Source: Caldibacillus debilis DSM 16016 (GTDB taxonomy: Bacteria > Bacillota > Bacilli > Bacillales > Caldibacillaceae). From it: DNA of 64,000 nucleotides. The notes below the pieces were generated by a model. The model ran no database searches. It was not told where the DNA came from and saw only the letters and a list, made by a program, of their open reading frames with translations. Positions 21,855 through 32,391 of this stretch are shown here, one piece after another. The stretch is from NCBI RefSeq assembly GCF_000383875.1, contig NZ_KB912879.1:374390-438389 (forward strand). The letters run 5' to 3'. The first letter of the stretch is position 1. Every line of letters begins with the position of its first letter. The position numbers were made by a program, and so were the translations under genes.

Positions 21855-23918
21855 TTATCTCGATGAAAGGGACCGTTCCGCAATTTTCACCTCGTATTTT
21901 TCCAAAACCGTTTCACCGTAAAGGGTTTCGCCGGTAAGCAGATCTTTCAATTCGGTTTCAAATGCGACCGGCTGTTTTTCTTCCGTAAAATTCATCACAA
22001 ACACATATTCATGGGCCTCATCCCTGCGGACTTGCACCGAAACCCCTTTGCCGTGCCTCACCGTTACGGGCGGTTTAATCCCCAATTCCTCCGTTAAATT
22101 GCCATAAAAAGCTTGATGAAAAGCCGCTTCCAGGCGCGCTCCCAGAAAATAAGCCTTTCCTTTTCCGAAGGGATGGACGGTGATTGCCGGCGTATGGGCG
22201 TAAAAATCTTCCAAATATTCCCCTAAAACTGCCGCGCTTCGATTTTCGATGACCGTCGCATAATCTTTTACGACAAAAGTTTTATTTTCATAGGTTACGG
22301 AGTTTTTATCCTTCGGGTAATAGGTGTCGATCTCAAGGGGAGTGATCCCGAAAACTTCCTGAAGTTCCTTCGGCCATCCGCCCAGGTAGACCAAGTCGTT
22401 TTCGTCGACGAGGCCGCTCAAATAAGTCATGACCAAAGTACCGCCATTTTTCACATATTCCTTTAGTTTTCCGAGGGTTTCCCCGCTTGCCAGATAAAGC
22501 ATCGGGGCGATTAACAGCTTGTATCGGGAAAAATCCTTTTCTTTTGTAATTACATCCACCGGGATGTCCCGTTCCCAGAAAAACCGGTAATGTTCCTGGA
22601 GGGTTTGCGGATATCGCTTCGTCTCCATGGCGAAACCTTGCGCGTCATTCAAGGCCCAATTATTCTCCCAATCATATAAAATTCCGACTTCCGATTGACG
22701 GTTTGAACCGGTAATTTTTCCTATTTTCTCCAGTATCTCACCCAACTTGGCCACTTCTTTGAACACCCGGTTATCGCTGCGGTTATCATGATCGACGACG
22801 GCACCGTGAAATTTTTCCGCGGATCCCCTGGATTTTCTCCATTGGAAATACATGACGCTGTCCGAACCGTGGGCGATCATCTGCAGCGAGGAAAGAATAT
22901 GCATCCCCGGCCGTTTCGCCTTATTGACGTTTTGCCAGTTTACGCCGCTCGGCGTCGATTCCATCAATATGAACGGCTGCTGTTTTAAACTGCGGTATAG
23001 GTCATTAATGAACCCCACTTTCATGGCCAGATCCGCAGTGGTTTCCCAATCGTTGTGCCAGGCGGGATAAGCGTCCCAGCTGACCACGTCCACATGTTTG
23101 GCGAATTTGCTGTAATCCAGTCCCTGGAAGGGGATCAAATCATAGGTATCGGCCATAAAATTGGTCGTAATCGGTATGTGGGGCGTGATTTCCCTTAACG
23201 GCACGATCTCATTTTCAAAGAAGGAAATGGTTTGATCGGTGACAAATCGTTTCCAGTCCAGTTTCAGGCCGTGAATGCTGTTTTCCCCGATCGGGGACGG
23301 CGACTCGATCTGGGACCAGTCGGTGTAAGTATGGCTCCAGAAAGCGGTCCACCATGCATCGTTCAACGCCTTCAAGTCATTGTTATATTTTTTCTTCAAC
23401 CATTCCCGAAATGCGTTTTGGCAGTTTTCGCAATGGCATTCCCCGCTGTATTCGTTGGAAACATGCCACATCAACAAGGCGGGATGCTTCCCGTATCTTT
23501 CCGCCAGCAGGCGGTTGATGTTTTGCGTCTTTTCCCGGTAGATTTTTGAAGTGAAACAGTGGTTGTGCCTTCCTCCGTGCAATTGCTTCATCCTGTATTC
23601 ATTGACCCGCAAAATTTCCGGATATCTTTGCGACATCCATGCCGGGCGGGCGCCGCTGGGCGTCGCCAAAATGATTCTCCCGCCGTTTTTGTAAATATTG
23701 TCGAAAATCTCATCCAGCCATTCGAAGTTGTATACCCCTTCTTCCGGCTCCAGCATGCTCCAGGAAAAAATCCCGACGGAAAAGGTATTGGTGCGGGTCA
23801 TCTTCATGAACTTCAAATCATCGGCCAAAATATCTTTCCTGTCCAGCCACTGGTCCGGATTGTAATCGCCACCGTGCAAGAAATATTTGGCGTCTGTCAC
23901 GTATGTTTTCCTTACCAT
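21855..23918 (-). CDS. ganA: beta-galactosidase, GH42, acting on galacto-oligosaccharides
   Basis: A 687-residue GH42 enzyme releasing galactose from imported galactan oligomers. HVSNEYSGECHCENC (about residue 150) carries the acid/base Glu followed by the zinc-binding Cys cluster. LMESTPSGVNW (about 310) carries the nucleophile Glu. A trimerisation domain and C-terminal sandwich follow. There is no signal peptide, so it is cytoplasmic. GGAG 8 bases before the ATG at 23918 favours this over an upstream in-frame ATG. It sits between ganQ and ganB, as in Bacillus subtilis. Confidence 0.95.
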   Translation of the reverse strand: MVRKTYVTDAKYFLHGGDYNPDQWLDRKDILADDLKFMKMTRTNTFSVGIFSWSMLEPEEGVYNFEWLDEIFDNIYKNGGRIILATPSGARPAWMSQRYPEILRVNEYRMKQLHGGRHNHCFTSKIYREKTQNINRLLAERYGKHPALLMWHVSNEYSGECHCENCQNAFREWLKKKYNNDLKALNDAWWTAFWSHTYTDWSQIESPSPIGENSIHGLKLDWKRFVTDQTISFFENEIVPLREITPHIPITTNFMADTYDLIPFQGLDYSKFAKHVDVVSWDAYPAWHNDWETTADLAMKVGFINDLYRSLKQQPFILMESTPSGVNWQNVNKAKRPGMHILSSLQMIAHGSDSVMYFQWRKSRGSAEKFHGAVVDHDNRSDNRVFKEVAKLGEILEKIGKITGSNRQSEVGILYDWENNWALNDAQGFAMETKRYPQTLQEHYRFFWERDIPVDVITKEKDFSRYKLLIAPMLYLASGETLGKLKEYVKNGGTLVMTYLSGLVDENDLVYLGGWPKELQEVFGITPLEIDTYYPKDKNSVTYENKTFVVKDYATVIENRSAAVLGEYLEDFYAHTPAITVHPFGKGKAYFLGARLEAAFHQAFYGNLTEELGIKPPVTVRHGKGVSVQVRRDEAHEYVFVMNFTEEKQPVAFETELKDLLTGETLYGETVLEKYEVKIAERSLSSR

Positions 23919-24024
23919 CCTGCAGTCTCCTTTTTGCAAAAATGATTTTGTCGGTTATTCGTAACGCCTGAGACAAAAAATGATTTATCTCTCTTTCGTT
24001 CCACCCGAGGTCAAAATTGAAGGG

Positions 24025-24876
24025 TTATCCCTTCGTTCCGCCTGAGGTCAGACCGGATACGAAATTCTTTTGCAACATGAGAAAGACGATTGCCACCGGT
24101 ATGCTGATCAAGATCGCCCCAGCGGCGAAGGTTGTGTAACTGGCGCCCATCACTTGGTTGACCAGGTTATACAGCCCGATCGGCAGCGTGTAAGATTCCG
24201 GCGTCCGCAATATCGCCGAAGACAGCACAAAATCTCCGAGCGGCCCGGTAAATCCGTTCATCGCCACAACGGCGATCATCGGCTTGGACAGCGGAACCAA
24301 TATGCGGAAAAAGATTTTCGTGTGACTGGCGCCGTCGATTCGCGCGCTTTCATCCAAATCGACGGGAATCGAATCTAAATATCCTTTCATGAGATAGGTA
24401 TTCATCGGAATCAGCCCGCCGATGTACAAGAAGATCAGCAGCCAATGGCTGTTCATCATTCCCAGCATTTGTGCCAGCACAAACAGGGCAACCAATGCGG
24501 AGAACTGGGGAACCATTTGCAATAGCAGAAACAAAGTCAGTCCGTTCTTTCTCCCTTTAAAACGGAATCTGGAAAAGGCATAGGCGGAAAAGGATACCGT
24601 GATCACGCTGCCAATCATGGTAAAAAAGCTGATTTTCATCGAGTTGATAAACCATTGTACGTATTGCAGGCTTTCTTTTCCTTCAAACAACTCTTTATAG
24701 TGGTCCAGCGTAGGATTTTTCGGAATGATGGATGTGCTGACCAGGCTGTTGCCCGGATTAAAACTGGCACCGACCGTCCAAAGCAGCGGATAAATGATGA
24801 TAACCATCATGAAACCCAAGATGAGATAGGAGATAAGAAGGCGAATGAATTTCCTTTTTTTCATATCGAGCCGCAT
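24025..24876 (-). CDS. ganQ: galacto-oligosaccharide ABC permease, MalG type
   Basis: A 283-residue inner-membrane permease with six predicted helices and the EAA loop DESARIDGASHTKIFF (about residue 185). Its ATG lies 2 bases after the ganP stop, and the ribosome site GAGGGGGTG overlaps the end of ganP, so the pair is probably translationally coupled. It works with GanP and GanS to import galactan oligomers; no ATPase is encoded nearby. Confidence 0.93.
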   Translation of the reverse strand: MRLDMKKRKFIRLLISYLILGFMMVIIIYPLLWTVGASFNPGNSLVSTSIIPKNPTLDHYKELFEGKESLQYVQWFINSMKISFFTMIGSVITVSFSAYAFSRFRFKGRKNGLTLFLLLQMVPQFSALVALFVLAQMLGMMNSHWLLIFLYIGGLIPMNTYLMKGYLDSIPVDLDESARIDGASHTKIFFRILVPLSKPMIAVVAMNGFTGPLGDFVLSSAILRTPESYTLPIGLYNLVNQVMGASYTTFAAGAILISIPVAIVFLMLQKNFVSGLTSGGTKG

Positions 24877-24878
24877 CC

Positions 24879-26135
24879 CTACACCCCCTCTTTAAACGAC
24901 CGGGATTTTCGGAAAAACCATAAGGAAATGAGGATGACGAAGGTGGAAAGCAAAATCGTTAAGGCAGCCGCCAAGGAATATTGGCTGGATTGCATCGTCA
25001 GCTTATAAATCCAGGAAACCAGTATATCGGTGCCTCCCGCCGTGGAACCGGGCACCGCAGGACCGCCGCCGTTAAATAAGTAAATGATGTTAAAGTTGTT
25101 AAAATTGAATGTAAATTGGGTGATAATGATCGGCGCGATGGAAATTAAAATCAACGGAAGCGTAATGTATCTGAATTTCGAAAACACCGAGGCCCCGTCG
25201 ATGGTCGCCGCCTCGTACAGATCGTTCGGAATCGATTGCAGAACGCCTGTGGTTACCAAAAATACATACGGAAAGCCAAGCCAACCTTGCATAAGGATCA
25301 AAGCGAGCTTGGTCCATTGGGCATTCGTCATCCACGGAATGGGATCAATGCCAAAAAAGGCCAGGATCTGATTGTTAATCGCTCCGAAGCTGTCGTTAAA
25401 CAGTCCGGAAAAAATCAAAATCGTCACAAATCCGGGCACGGCCCATGGCAAAATGAGAACGGTTCGGATCAAACCCTTGAATTTGAGATCCTTTTGATGG
25501 ACGATGACCGCCATCAGGATTCCCAGGCTGACTTGCAAAGTGGAAGCAACAACGGTCCAAACGATCGTCCAGCCCAGGACGTCAAAAAATGTCGACCGCC
25601 AAATGTCCACCGTAAAAATCTTTTTAAACGTATCCAAGCCGACCCAATCGACCAATTTCGCGGGCGGAGAATGATACAGATCATAATTGGTAAATGCCAA
25701 GGCGATGCTGAATAAGATCGGGAAGATCACCGCAAAAATCAGGATGAACAAGGAAGGTCCGGTCAACAGATAGGGGTAACCTTGTTCGATCAAATTGTGA
25801 TATTCTTCCCTTAAAGAACCGACCGGCTTATTTTCATCCCTTAATTTCCCGACTCTGTAGGCATCACGCAGGTTGAAATAATAAATGAGGAGCCCTAACC
25901 CGGTTACGATGAGGGCGATGATTCCTTCCGCCAGCAAAAAAATCGAGTTGTCCCGCGGCACTTCCGTACCCAAAGTGACAATTCCCCAAAAACCCATGTT
26001 CAATAAATCGTAAAATGCCGAGAAAAAGGCGATGGTTAAAATAAAAAAAACCGCTCCTTTGATCCACTGCCTGTTATAAAATTGGCCCAGCCCGGGAATG
26101 AGCGACAAAAGCAGGGCGATTTTCCTGTGGGGCAT
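24879..26135 (-). CDS. ganP: galacto-oligosaccharide ABC permease, MalF type
   Basis: A 418-residue permease. The long N-terminal part (about residues 1-130, with extra membrane segments starting SLIPGLGQFYNRQW) is typical of GanP/MalF proteins of Bacillus and longer than UgpA-type permeases. The EAA loop YEAATIDGASVFSKF is about residue 315. AAGAGGTG precedes the ATG at good distance. Located between ganS and ganQ. Confidence 0.94.
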   Translation of the reverse strand: MPHRKIALLLSLIPGLGQFYNRQWIKGAVFFILTIAFFSAFYDLLNMGFWGIVTLGTEVPRDNSIFLLAEGIIALIVTGLGLLIYYFNLRDAYRVGKLRDENKPVGSLREEYHNLIEQGYPYLLTGPSLFILIFAVIFPILFSIALAFTNYDLYHSPPAKLVDWVGLDTFKKIFTVDIWRSTFFDVLGWTIVWTVVASTLQVSLGILMAVIVHQKDLKFKGLIRTVLILPWAVPGFVTILIFSGLFNDSFGAINNQILAFFGIDPIPWMTNAQWTKLALILMQGWLGFPYVFLVTTGVLQSIPNDLYEAATIDGASVFSKFRYITLPLILISIAPIIITQFTFNFNNFNIIYLFNGGGPAVPGSTAGGTDILVSWIYKLTMQSSQYSLAAALTILLSTFVILISLWFFRKSRSFKEGV

Positions 26136-26180
26136 TCGTCTTCACCTCTTGAACGATCAGGATATGAATATGGAAAGACA

Positions 26181-26223
26181 GGAATGGTGCCGACTATTGC
26201 CTTTTAATAGTTGACACCATCCC
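26181..26223 (-). terminator. hairpin between ganS and ganP
   Basis: GGAATGGTGCCGACTATT and AATAGTTGACACCATCCC are complementary over 18 bases with a few mismatches, around a 7-base loop. No long T run follows on the minus strand. It probably stabilises the ganS message or limits readthrough into the permease genes. Confidence 0.55.
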
Positions 26224-26236
26224 CTCAAAAACCCGT

Positions 26237-27517
26237 TTATTTTTTCCCGTGATTGGCTTTAATTTGATTTTTGATCGTTTGCACCGCCTGATCCAAAGCT
26301 TTCTTCGCATCCGCTTTTCCTGTTACAATCGTCTGCAAAGCGGAATCAATCGGAGTCCAAACCTCATTCATTTCCGGGATATTCGGGGTTAATTCGGAAA
26401 ACTGGGATTGTTGCGCGACGGCCCGGGCCCCTTCATTTTGGGTGATTGCCGGATCTTCGGCCAACGCTTTTACGGCAGGCACTTCTTTCGTAATTTCATA
26501 CCGTTTCTTTGAATTTTCGGCATTGGCCAAGAAAATCACGAGTTTTTCCGCGAGTTCAGGATTCTTGGAATAGGCGCTTACGTTGTAGCTTTTTACCCCC
26601 AGAAAAGAACTCATGTTTTTCCCCGGAGTGACTTCAGGCAATTTGGCCACACCGTAATTGATCCCCGCGGCTTTATAAGGTTCCAGATTCCACGGACCGG
26701 AAATGACGGCAGCCGCCTTTCCTTCCGAGAACAAGGAATCCAAAACATTGATCGCCTGTTCCCCGATCATCCCTTTCGGGAAAAGTCCGTCTTGATAAAA
26801 CTTCTTGATAAATTCAGCACCTTTTACGGCGCCTTCATTGTTCAGGCCGATATCTTCCGGATTATAATTCCCGTTTTCATCCTTCCCGAAGATATAGCTT
26901 CCATAAGCGCTCATCACGCTTTGGGCATAATAGATTTGATCCCACAAAGCCAACAGTCCGTACTTTTTGCCGTCGGTCATTTTTTTGGACAGCTCGTACC
27001 ATTCTTCCAAAGTGGAAGGCAGTTCATCTTCGGAAATCAGATCTTTGTTATAGAAGAGAATGGTCGTCTCTACCGCTTTCGGCAAACCGTAAACTTTGCC
27101 GTTTACAATTTGCGATTGCATGGCAACGTCGGTATAGATGGACCGGATATCTTCCCCGACGTTCAACTCCTTGACCAAACCTTCCGTCACTGCAGTTCCG
27201 ATTTGATCGCCGGGCATGGTAAAGACATCCGGGCCGGTGCCCGCAGGGCCGTCAAGCCGCAAATTTTCCAGTTGCTGGGCATAGGGTTTTTCCACAACTT
27301 TGATCTTCACGTTATTTTCTTTTTCAAATTGCTCAATCGCATCTTTAATCCCCTCGGATTTTTCGATGTCTTCCCATACCAGCAAATCATAATCTTTGCC
27401 TGATTTCGATTTCGAGGAAGATTTTTCATTGCCGCTTTCCTTTGGGCCGCAGCCGGCCAAAACCAGGCTCAAGGCGAACATGCTCAAAGCCGCGCGCAAA
27501 AAACCTTTACCCATCAT
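26237..27517 (-). CDS. ganS: galacto-oligosaccharide-binding lipoprotein
   Basis: A 426-residue solute-binding protein of the maltose-binding type. The lipoprotein signal ends LVLAGC (Cys about residue 24), followed by a Ser/Lys-rich linker. It captures galactan oligomers for GanP-GanQ. AGGGAGAG precedes two tandem ATGs (27517, 27514). It is first in the ganSPQAB order known from Bacillus subtilis, directly behind a promoter carrying several GanR-like half-sites and a candidate cre. Confidence 0.92.
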   Translation of the reverse strand: MMGKGFLRAALSMFALSLVLAGCGPKESGNEKSSSKSKSGKDYDLLVWEDIEKSEGIKDAIEQFEKENNVKIKVVEKPYAQQLENLRLDGPAGTGPDVFTMPGDQIGTAVTEGLVKELNVGEDIRSIYTDVAMQSQIVNGKVYGLPKAVETTILFYNKDLISEDELPSTLEEWYELSKKMTDGKKYGLLALWDQIYYAQSVMSAYGSYIFGKDENGNYNPEDIGLNNEGAVKGAEFIKKFYQDGLFPKGMIGEQAINVLDSLFSEGKAAAVISGPWNLEPYKAAGINYGVAKLPEVTPGKNMSSFLGVKSYNVSAYSKNPELAEKLVIFLANAENSKKRYEITKEVPAVKALAEDPAITQNEGARAVAQQSQFSELTPNIPEMNEVWTPIDSALQTIVTGKADAKKALDQAVQTIKNQIKANHGKK

Positions 27518-27549
27518 CGACTCTCCCTTCACTCAAATAATTACTAATT

Positions 27550-27563
27550 TGAAAACGCTTTTT
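27550..27563. promoter_or_regulatory. candidate cre site at ganS
   Basis: TGAAAACGCTTTTT matches TGWAANCGNTNWCA at 12 of 14 positions (last two differ). It lies between the ganS promoter and start codon, where CcpA binding would act as a roadblock. Confidence 0.45.
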
Positions 27564-27639
27564 TTACTAAAATAAATATAGCATATTAAGTAAAACTTGT
27601 AAATAATTATTTTACTATAATTTAATAAAATATTTTACT
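27562..27639. promoter_or_regulatory. cluster of GanR-like operator half-sites
   Basis: TTTTACT occurs at 27562, 27610 and 27633, and its complement AGTAAAA at 27589. The outermost site reads AATAAAA-TA-TTTTACT (27624-27639), one mismatch from the palindrome AGTAAAA-N2-TTTTACT found perfectly before ganR. These arrangements fit multiple LacI-family dimers at the ganS promoter. Confidence 0.65.
27575..27603 (-). promoter_or_regulatory. ganS promoter
   Basis: On the minus strand -35 TTTACA (27598-27603) and -10 TATATT (27575-27580) are 17 bases apart. Operator-like AGTAAAA/TTTTACT repeats lie on both sides, and one pair straddles the -35. Confidence 0.65.
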
Positions 27640-27786
27640 TAATGGAAGAAAAATCCCTGTCGCCTCCATCCCCACCCGGGGAAGGGGATCGAGGATATGG
27701 GCCCCGGGCACGCGCAATTTTCGGCCAAATCCGCATCTCGGTTTCAAAGAGGCGCGTTTTCTAAGGATCCGCCACGGGAAATAGGT

Positions 27787-28847
<1,061 letters not shown>

Positions 28848-28939
28848 CCTTATTTTAACTTTATACCATTCCGATGTTTCAGCGGTCAAGTCAAAGGGAA
28901 GAATCCCGCTCCTTGGACCGGTCTTTGAGAAAAATAAAA

Positions 28940-28975
28940 ATTCCCCCTGCCGCCATCCGGCCGGGCAGAGGGAAT
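28940..28975 (-). terminator. terminator of the second importer operon
   Basis: On the minus strand ATTCCCTCTGCC pairs with GGCAGGGGGAAT (one mismatch) and is followed by TTTTTATTTTTC. It lies about 110 bases after the last permease gene and shields ganR from readthrough. Confidence 0.88.
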
Positions 28976-29083
28976 GACCTTCCATGAAAATCAATCCTTG
29001 ATAACTTCCCAATCAATATTAAAGGATGCGGCACAATGGATATGGCGGGCTTCCCAAATTTCGCAACAAAGGAGGTGCCGTAG

Positions 29084-29908
29084 TCATCCTTTTACCGATC
29101 CCGCCAATAATCCGCGAACAAAATATTTGCCCAAAAGGATGTATACAAACAGCGTCGGCAAGGCGGCAAGCAATGCCCCGGCCATTTGCACGTTCCATTG
29201 GACGATTTGGCTGCCCGACAAATTTTGCAGGGCAACCATGATCGGCTGCTTATCCGATTGGGTAATGGTGACGGCAAACAAAAACTCGTTCCATATGTTC
29301 GTAAACTGCCAGATCCCGACGACGACAAAACCGGAAACGGATAAAGGCAGCATGATGTGACGGAAAATCTTTATGAATCCGGCGCCGTCGATTTTCGCCG
29401 ATTCGATCATCTCATCCGGGATACTGGTGTAAAAATTGCGAAACATGAGCGTGGTTATGGGAATCCCGTAAACGACGTGCACAAGGATCAGTCCGGGAAT
29501 GGTGTTGTAAAGCCCGATATCCCGTAAAAACTGGATCAAGGGAATCAAAATGCTCTGATAGGGAATAAACATTCCAAACAGCATAAACGTAAACAAGGTT
29601 TCCGACCCTTTAAACCGCCATTTGGACAGGACGTAACCGTTCATCGCCCCGAGGAGCGCCGAAAGGACCGTGGCCGGGACAACCAGATACACGGAATTGA
29701 GAAAGTTCGGTGCAAGTTTCCCAAAGGCTTCGCTGTAACTGGTGAAATCGATCTTTGACGGCAATGACCACATCCCGGCCAGCGAAACTTCTTCAAGGGG
29801 CTTTACGCTGGTTATCACCATCACGTATACCGGCATGAAAAAGAAAATACTGCACACGATGAGGACAAGATAAATCAGGGAACGTTTCAGAACAGCCATG
29901 GTGATCAT
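29084..29908 (-). CDS. glucose/galactose-type ABC permease, MalG class
   Basis: A 274-residue membrane permease with EAA loop IESAKIDGAGFIKIF (about residue 180). Its ATG overlaps the stop of the upstream permease in an ATGA sequence (29905-29908), so translation is coupled; GGGAGG lies 5 bases before. The importer is assigned to glucose, galactose or a related monosaccharide because the cognate binding protein resembles the Thermus glucose/galactose binder. No ATPase gene is adjacent. Confidence 0.88.
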   Translation of the reverse strand: MITMAVLKRSLIYLVLIVCSIFFFMPVYVMVITSVKPLEEVSLAGMWSLPSKIDFTSYSEAFGKLAPNFLNSVYLVVPATVLSALLGAMNGYVLSKWRFKGSETLFTFMLFGMFIPYQSILIPLIQFLRDIGLYNTIPGLILVHVVYGIPITTLMFRNFYTSIPDEMIESAKIDGAGFIKIFRHIMLPLSVSGFVVVGIWQFTNIWNEFLFAVTITQSDKQPIMVALQNLSGSQIVQWNVQMAGALLAALPTLFVYILLGKYFVRGLLAGSVKG

Positions 29909-30879
29909 TGTTCCCTCCCTCTGCTGTGCCGCAAATAGGGAACGATGAATACGGCAACCGTAAGCAGCATGATGATGGCGATCGCCGCCCCGTTCGCGTA
30001 ATAATTCCCGCGGAAAGTCGTTTCAAACATGAACACGCCGGGCACATCGGTGACGAAATTGGCCCCCGGACCGGTCATGGCATAGATCAAATCGAAAATC
30101 TTCAAGGAAATATGGGCCATCATGATCATCACACTGACCGTAATCGGCTTTAACAAGGGGATAATGACTTTCCGGTAAAGTTGGAACTCGGAACACCCGT
30201 CGATGCGGGCCGCATCCCGAAGCTCGTCGGGAATCCCGCGCAGGCCGGCCAAATACATCGCCAGGGCAAAACCGGTCATCTGCCAAACGGCCGCAATGAC
30301 CACGGCAATGATTGCGGCTGGGACCCCGAACTCAATCTTTCCCCATGGAAAGCCGGCATAAATCGTCGTGTCCGTATACCATTTCGGCTGGATGCCGAAA
30401 GGCTTTAAAAAGAGATTGATTCCGGTCGACGGGTTTAAAATCCATTGCCAAACCACCCCCGTGACGACAAACGACAAGGCCATCGGAAAAAAGAAGAGAT
30501 TCCGGAACAGGGATTCGCCCCGCACCATTTTTTGATCCAGCAAAATGCCCAAACCCAAGCCCATCACAATAACGAGTCCGATAAAGAAAACGGAGAAGAA
30601 AAGGGTGTTCCGCAAATCCGCCTGGAAGCGGAAATCCTGAAACAAAAACCGATAATTTTCCAATCCGGCGAAGGAAAAATCGGGGACGATCGTGTTCCAG
30701 TTGCTTAAGGACACATATCCCGTCCATCCGATAAATCCGTATACGAACACGGCAATACAAACAACGGACGGGGATATAAACAGGACGGCAAGCCATTGGT
30801 CTGCCGACAACCGTTTCTTTCGTTTTCCAAGAATCGGCGGCGTCCGCTTTTTCAATTGCAAATCTTTGGCAGGTTCCAT
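29905..30879 (-). CDS. glucose/galactose-type ABC permease, MalF class
   Basis: A 324-residue permease with a basic cytoplasmic N-terminus (about 25 residues) then six predicted helices. The EAA loop RDAARIDGCSEFQLY is about residue 225. GGGAGAG is 7 bases before the ATG. Between the binding protein and the coupled second permease; a strong hairpin precedes it. Its sequence is of the GtsB/GlcT kind, supporting monosaccharide import. Confidence 0.88.
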   Translation of the reverse strand: MEPAKDLQLKKRTPPILGKRKKRLSADQWLAVLFISPSVVCIAVFVYGFIGWTGYVSLSNWNTIVPDFSFAGLENYRFLFQDFRFQADLRNTLFFSVFFIGLVIVMGLGLGILLDQKMVRGESLFRNLFFFPMALSFVVTGVVWQWILNPSTGINLFLKPFGIQPKWYTDTTIYAGFPWGKIEFGVPAAIIAVVIAAVWQMTGFALAMYLAGLRGIPDELRDAARIDGCSEFQLYRKVIIPLLKPITVSVMIMMAHISLKIFDLIYAMTGPGANFVTDVPGVFMFETTFRGNYYANGAAIAIIMLLTVAVFIVPYLRHSRGREQ

Positions 30880-30985
30880 CGATCATCTCTCCCGAAGATG
30901 CTGATTCCACTTTGAAACAAGACGGTCGGACGGTCTTTTGGACCGACAGAAAAAATCAATCGATCCGGAGTGATTTCGCATGGAT

Positions 30986-31009
30986 AAAAGGGGGAGTGCC
31001 CCCCTTTTT
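30986..31009. terminator. hairpin between binding-protein and permease genes
   Basis: AAAAGGGGG-AGTG-CCCCCCTTTTT forms a compact stem with A/T runs on both sides, so it can act in either direction. It starts two bases after the binding-protein stop. As an internal terminator it would lower permease expression relative to the lipoprotein. Confidence 0.8.
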
Positions 31010-31010
31010 C

Positions 31011-32285
31011 CTATAATTCTTGCGCCGCAGTTTTCAGGGCGTCGATAAATTGATTGACGTCCTTCTGGGTAACGAATATATTGACGGCCTGATTCACCCG
31101 GGTCAAGACGCCTTCGGGCGCTGCCGACCCGTGGGCAAGACTCGGCGCCAATTTGCTGTTTTTAAAATCTTCCATGGTGTCTTTCCCGTATTGATCGTAT
31201 TTGGACAAATCCGCGTCGATTCTCGCCGGGATGGAGCCTTTCAACGGATTGAATACGTCTTGCCCTTCCACGGAACCCAGCACGCTTAAAAACTTCTTCA
31301 CATCATCCGCATTCTTTACACCCTTTGGCAGTCCGAACGTATCGGTGACGACCATAAAATACCCGTCCGTTTCCGGCGTCGGCACATAGCCGAAATCTTC
31401 GTTGACTTTCAATTTCATGTCATTGACAAAATAGCCTTTGGCCCAGTCCCCCATAATATTCATCGCCGCTTCCCCCTTTGCCACCAGCTGGGAGGCGTCC
31501 TGCCAATTTCGGGAACTGTGGTCCTCGTTGACGTAGGAAAGCATTTTCCCAAAAATTTCAACCGACTCTTTTACTTTCGGATCGTCAAATGAAAGTTCGC
31601 CGCTCCACAGCGCATTGTAACCGTCAGGTCCTAATTTGGCCAGCAACACGTTTTCGAAAATATGGGTCGCCGTCCACGGTTCCTTGTCCCCCAAAGCAAG
31701 CGGCGTAATGCCTTTGGCCTTCAATTTTTCCGCGACATCAAAAAACTCGTCGAAAGTTGCCGGCACTTGCAAATTGTTTTCTTCAAAAATCTTTTTGTTG
31801 TACCATAAAACATTGCTACGGTGAATATTGACCGGAACGGAATAAATGTTTCCGTCCACGCTCACCATATCGATCAAATCTTTCGGAAACTTGTCCATCC
31901 ATCCTTCCTGTTCATACAAATCATTCAACGGTTCCATTTTCCCCGCGGCGACCCAGCTGGCATTCAATTCCTGGCCGCCGTGCACCTGAAAGGTAGATGG
32001 CGGATTATTCCCCTGCATGCGGGTGGCCAAAACGGCCTTGGCGTTGGTGCCGGCTCCACCGGCAACGGCGGCGTTCTCCACCTCAATATCCGGATATTTT
32101 TCTTTAAACAATTCCAAAAGCGCCAGCAGGCCGTCCTCTTCGCCCGCTCCGGTCCACCAGCTGAAGATTTCCAGTTTCTTTTCTTCTTTTTGCTTTCCGG
32201 AGCTTGTTTGCGACTTGTTATTACATCCGCTTACAGCGATCGAAAAGGCGATAAACATCGCAAGCAACAAACGGAATTTTTTCAA
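31011..32285 (-). CDS. glucose/galactose-type sugar-binding lipoprotein
   Basis: A 424-residue family 1 solute-binding protein with lipobox AVSGC (Cys about 21). Many stretches follow the Thermus glucose/galactose-binding protein: EIFSWWTGAGEE, TFQVHGGQEL, VPVNIHRSNVLWY, NIMGDWAKGY, FNPLKGSIPARID and the Leu/Ala-rich end. The likely ligand is thus glucose, galactose or mannose rather than an oligosaccharide; this is an inference from recalled similarity. The start is TTG at 32285 after GGGGGGAGG. A perfect cre lies just upstream, and the two-component genes precede it on the same strand. Confidence 0.88.
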   Translation of the reverse strand: MKKFRLLLAMFIAFSIAVSGCNNKSQTSSGKQKEEKKLEIFSWWTGAGEEDGLLALLELFKEKYPDIEVENAAVAGGAGTNAKAVLATRMQGNNPPSTFQVHGGQELNASWVAAGKMEPLNDLYEQEGWMDKFPKDLIDMVSVDGNIYSVPVNIHRSNVLWYNKKIFEENNLQVPATFDEFFDVAEKLKAKGITPLALGDKEPWTATHIFENVLLAKLGPDGYNALWSGELSFDDPKVKESVEIFGKMLSYVNEDHSSRNWQDASQLVAKGEAAMNIMGDWAKGYFVNDMKLKVNEDFGYVPTPETDGYFMVVTDTFGLPKGVKNADDVKKFLSVLGSVEGQDVFNPLKGSIPARIDADLSKYDQYGKDTMEDFKNSKLAPSLAHGSAAPEGVLTRVNQAVNIFVTQKDVNQFIDALKTAAQEL

Positions 32286-32310
32286 TTTCCTCCCCCCTTG
32301 CCAATCGAAT

Positions 32311-32324
32311 TGTTATCGCTTTCA
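32311..32324 (-). promoter_or_regulatory. perfect cre site before the glucose-type importer
   Basis: On the minus strand TGAAAGCGATAACA matches all 14 positions of TGWAANCGNTNWCA. It is 26 bases before the TTG start, downstream of a possible -10 TACAAT, so CcpA would act as a roadblock. Confidence 0.8.
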
Positions 32325-32391
32325 AATCTTATTGTACGCTAACCAATTTTTCGGATTAGGGAAAATAATCTGTACTTTTTTAATAAAACCT

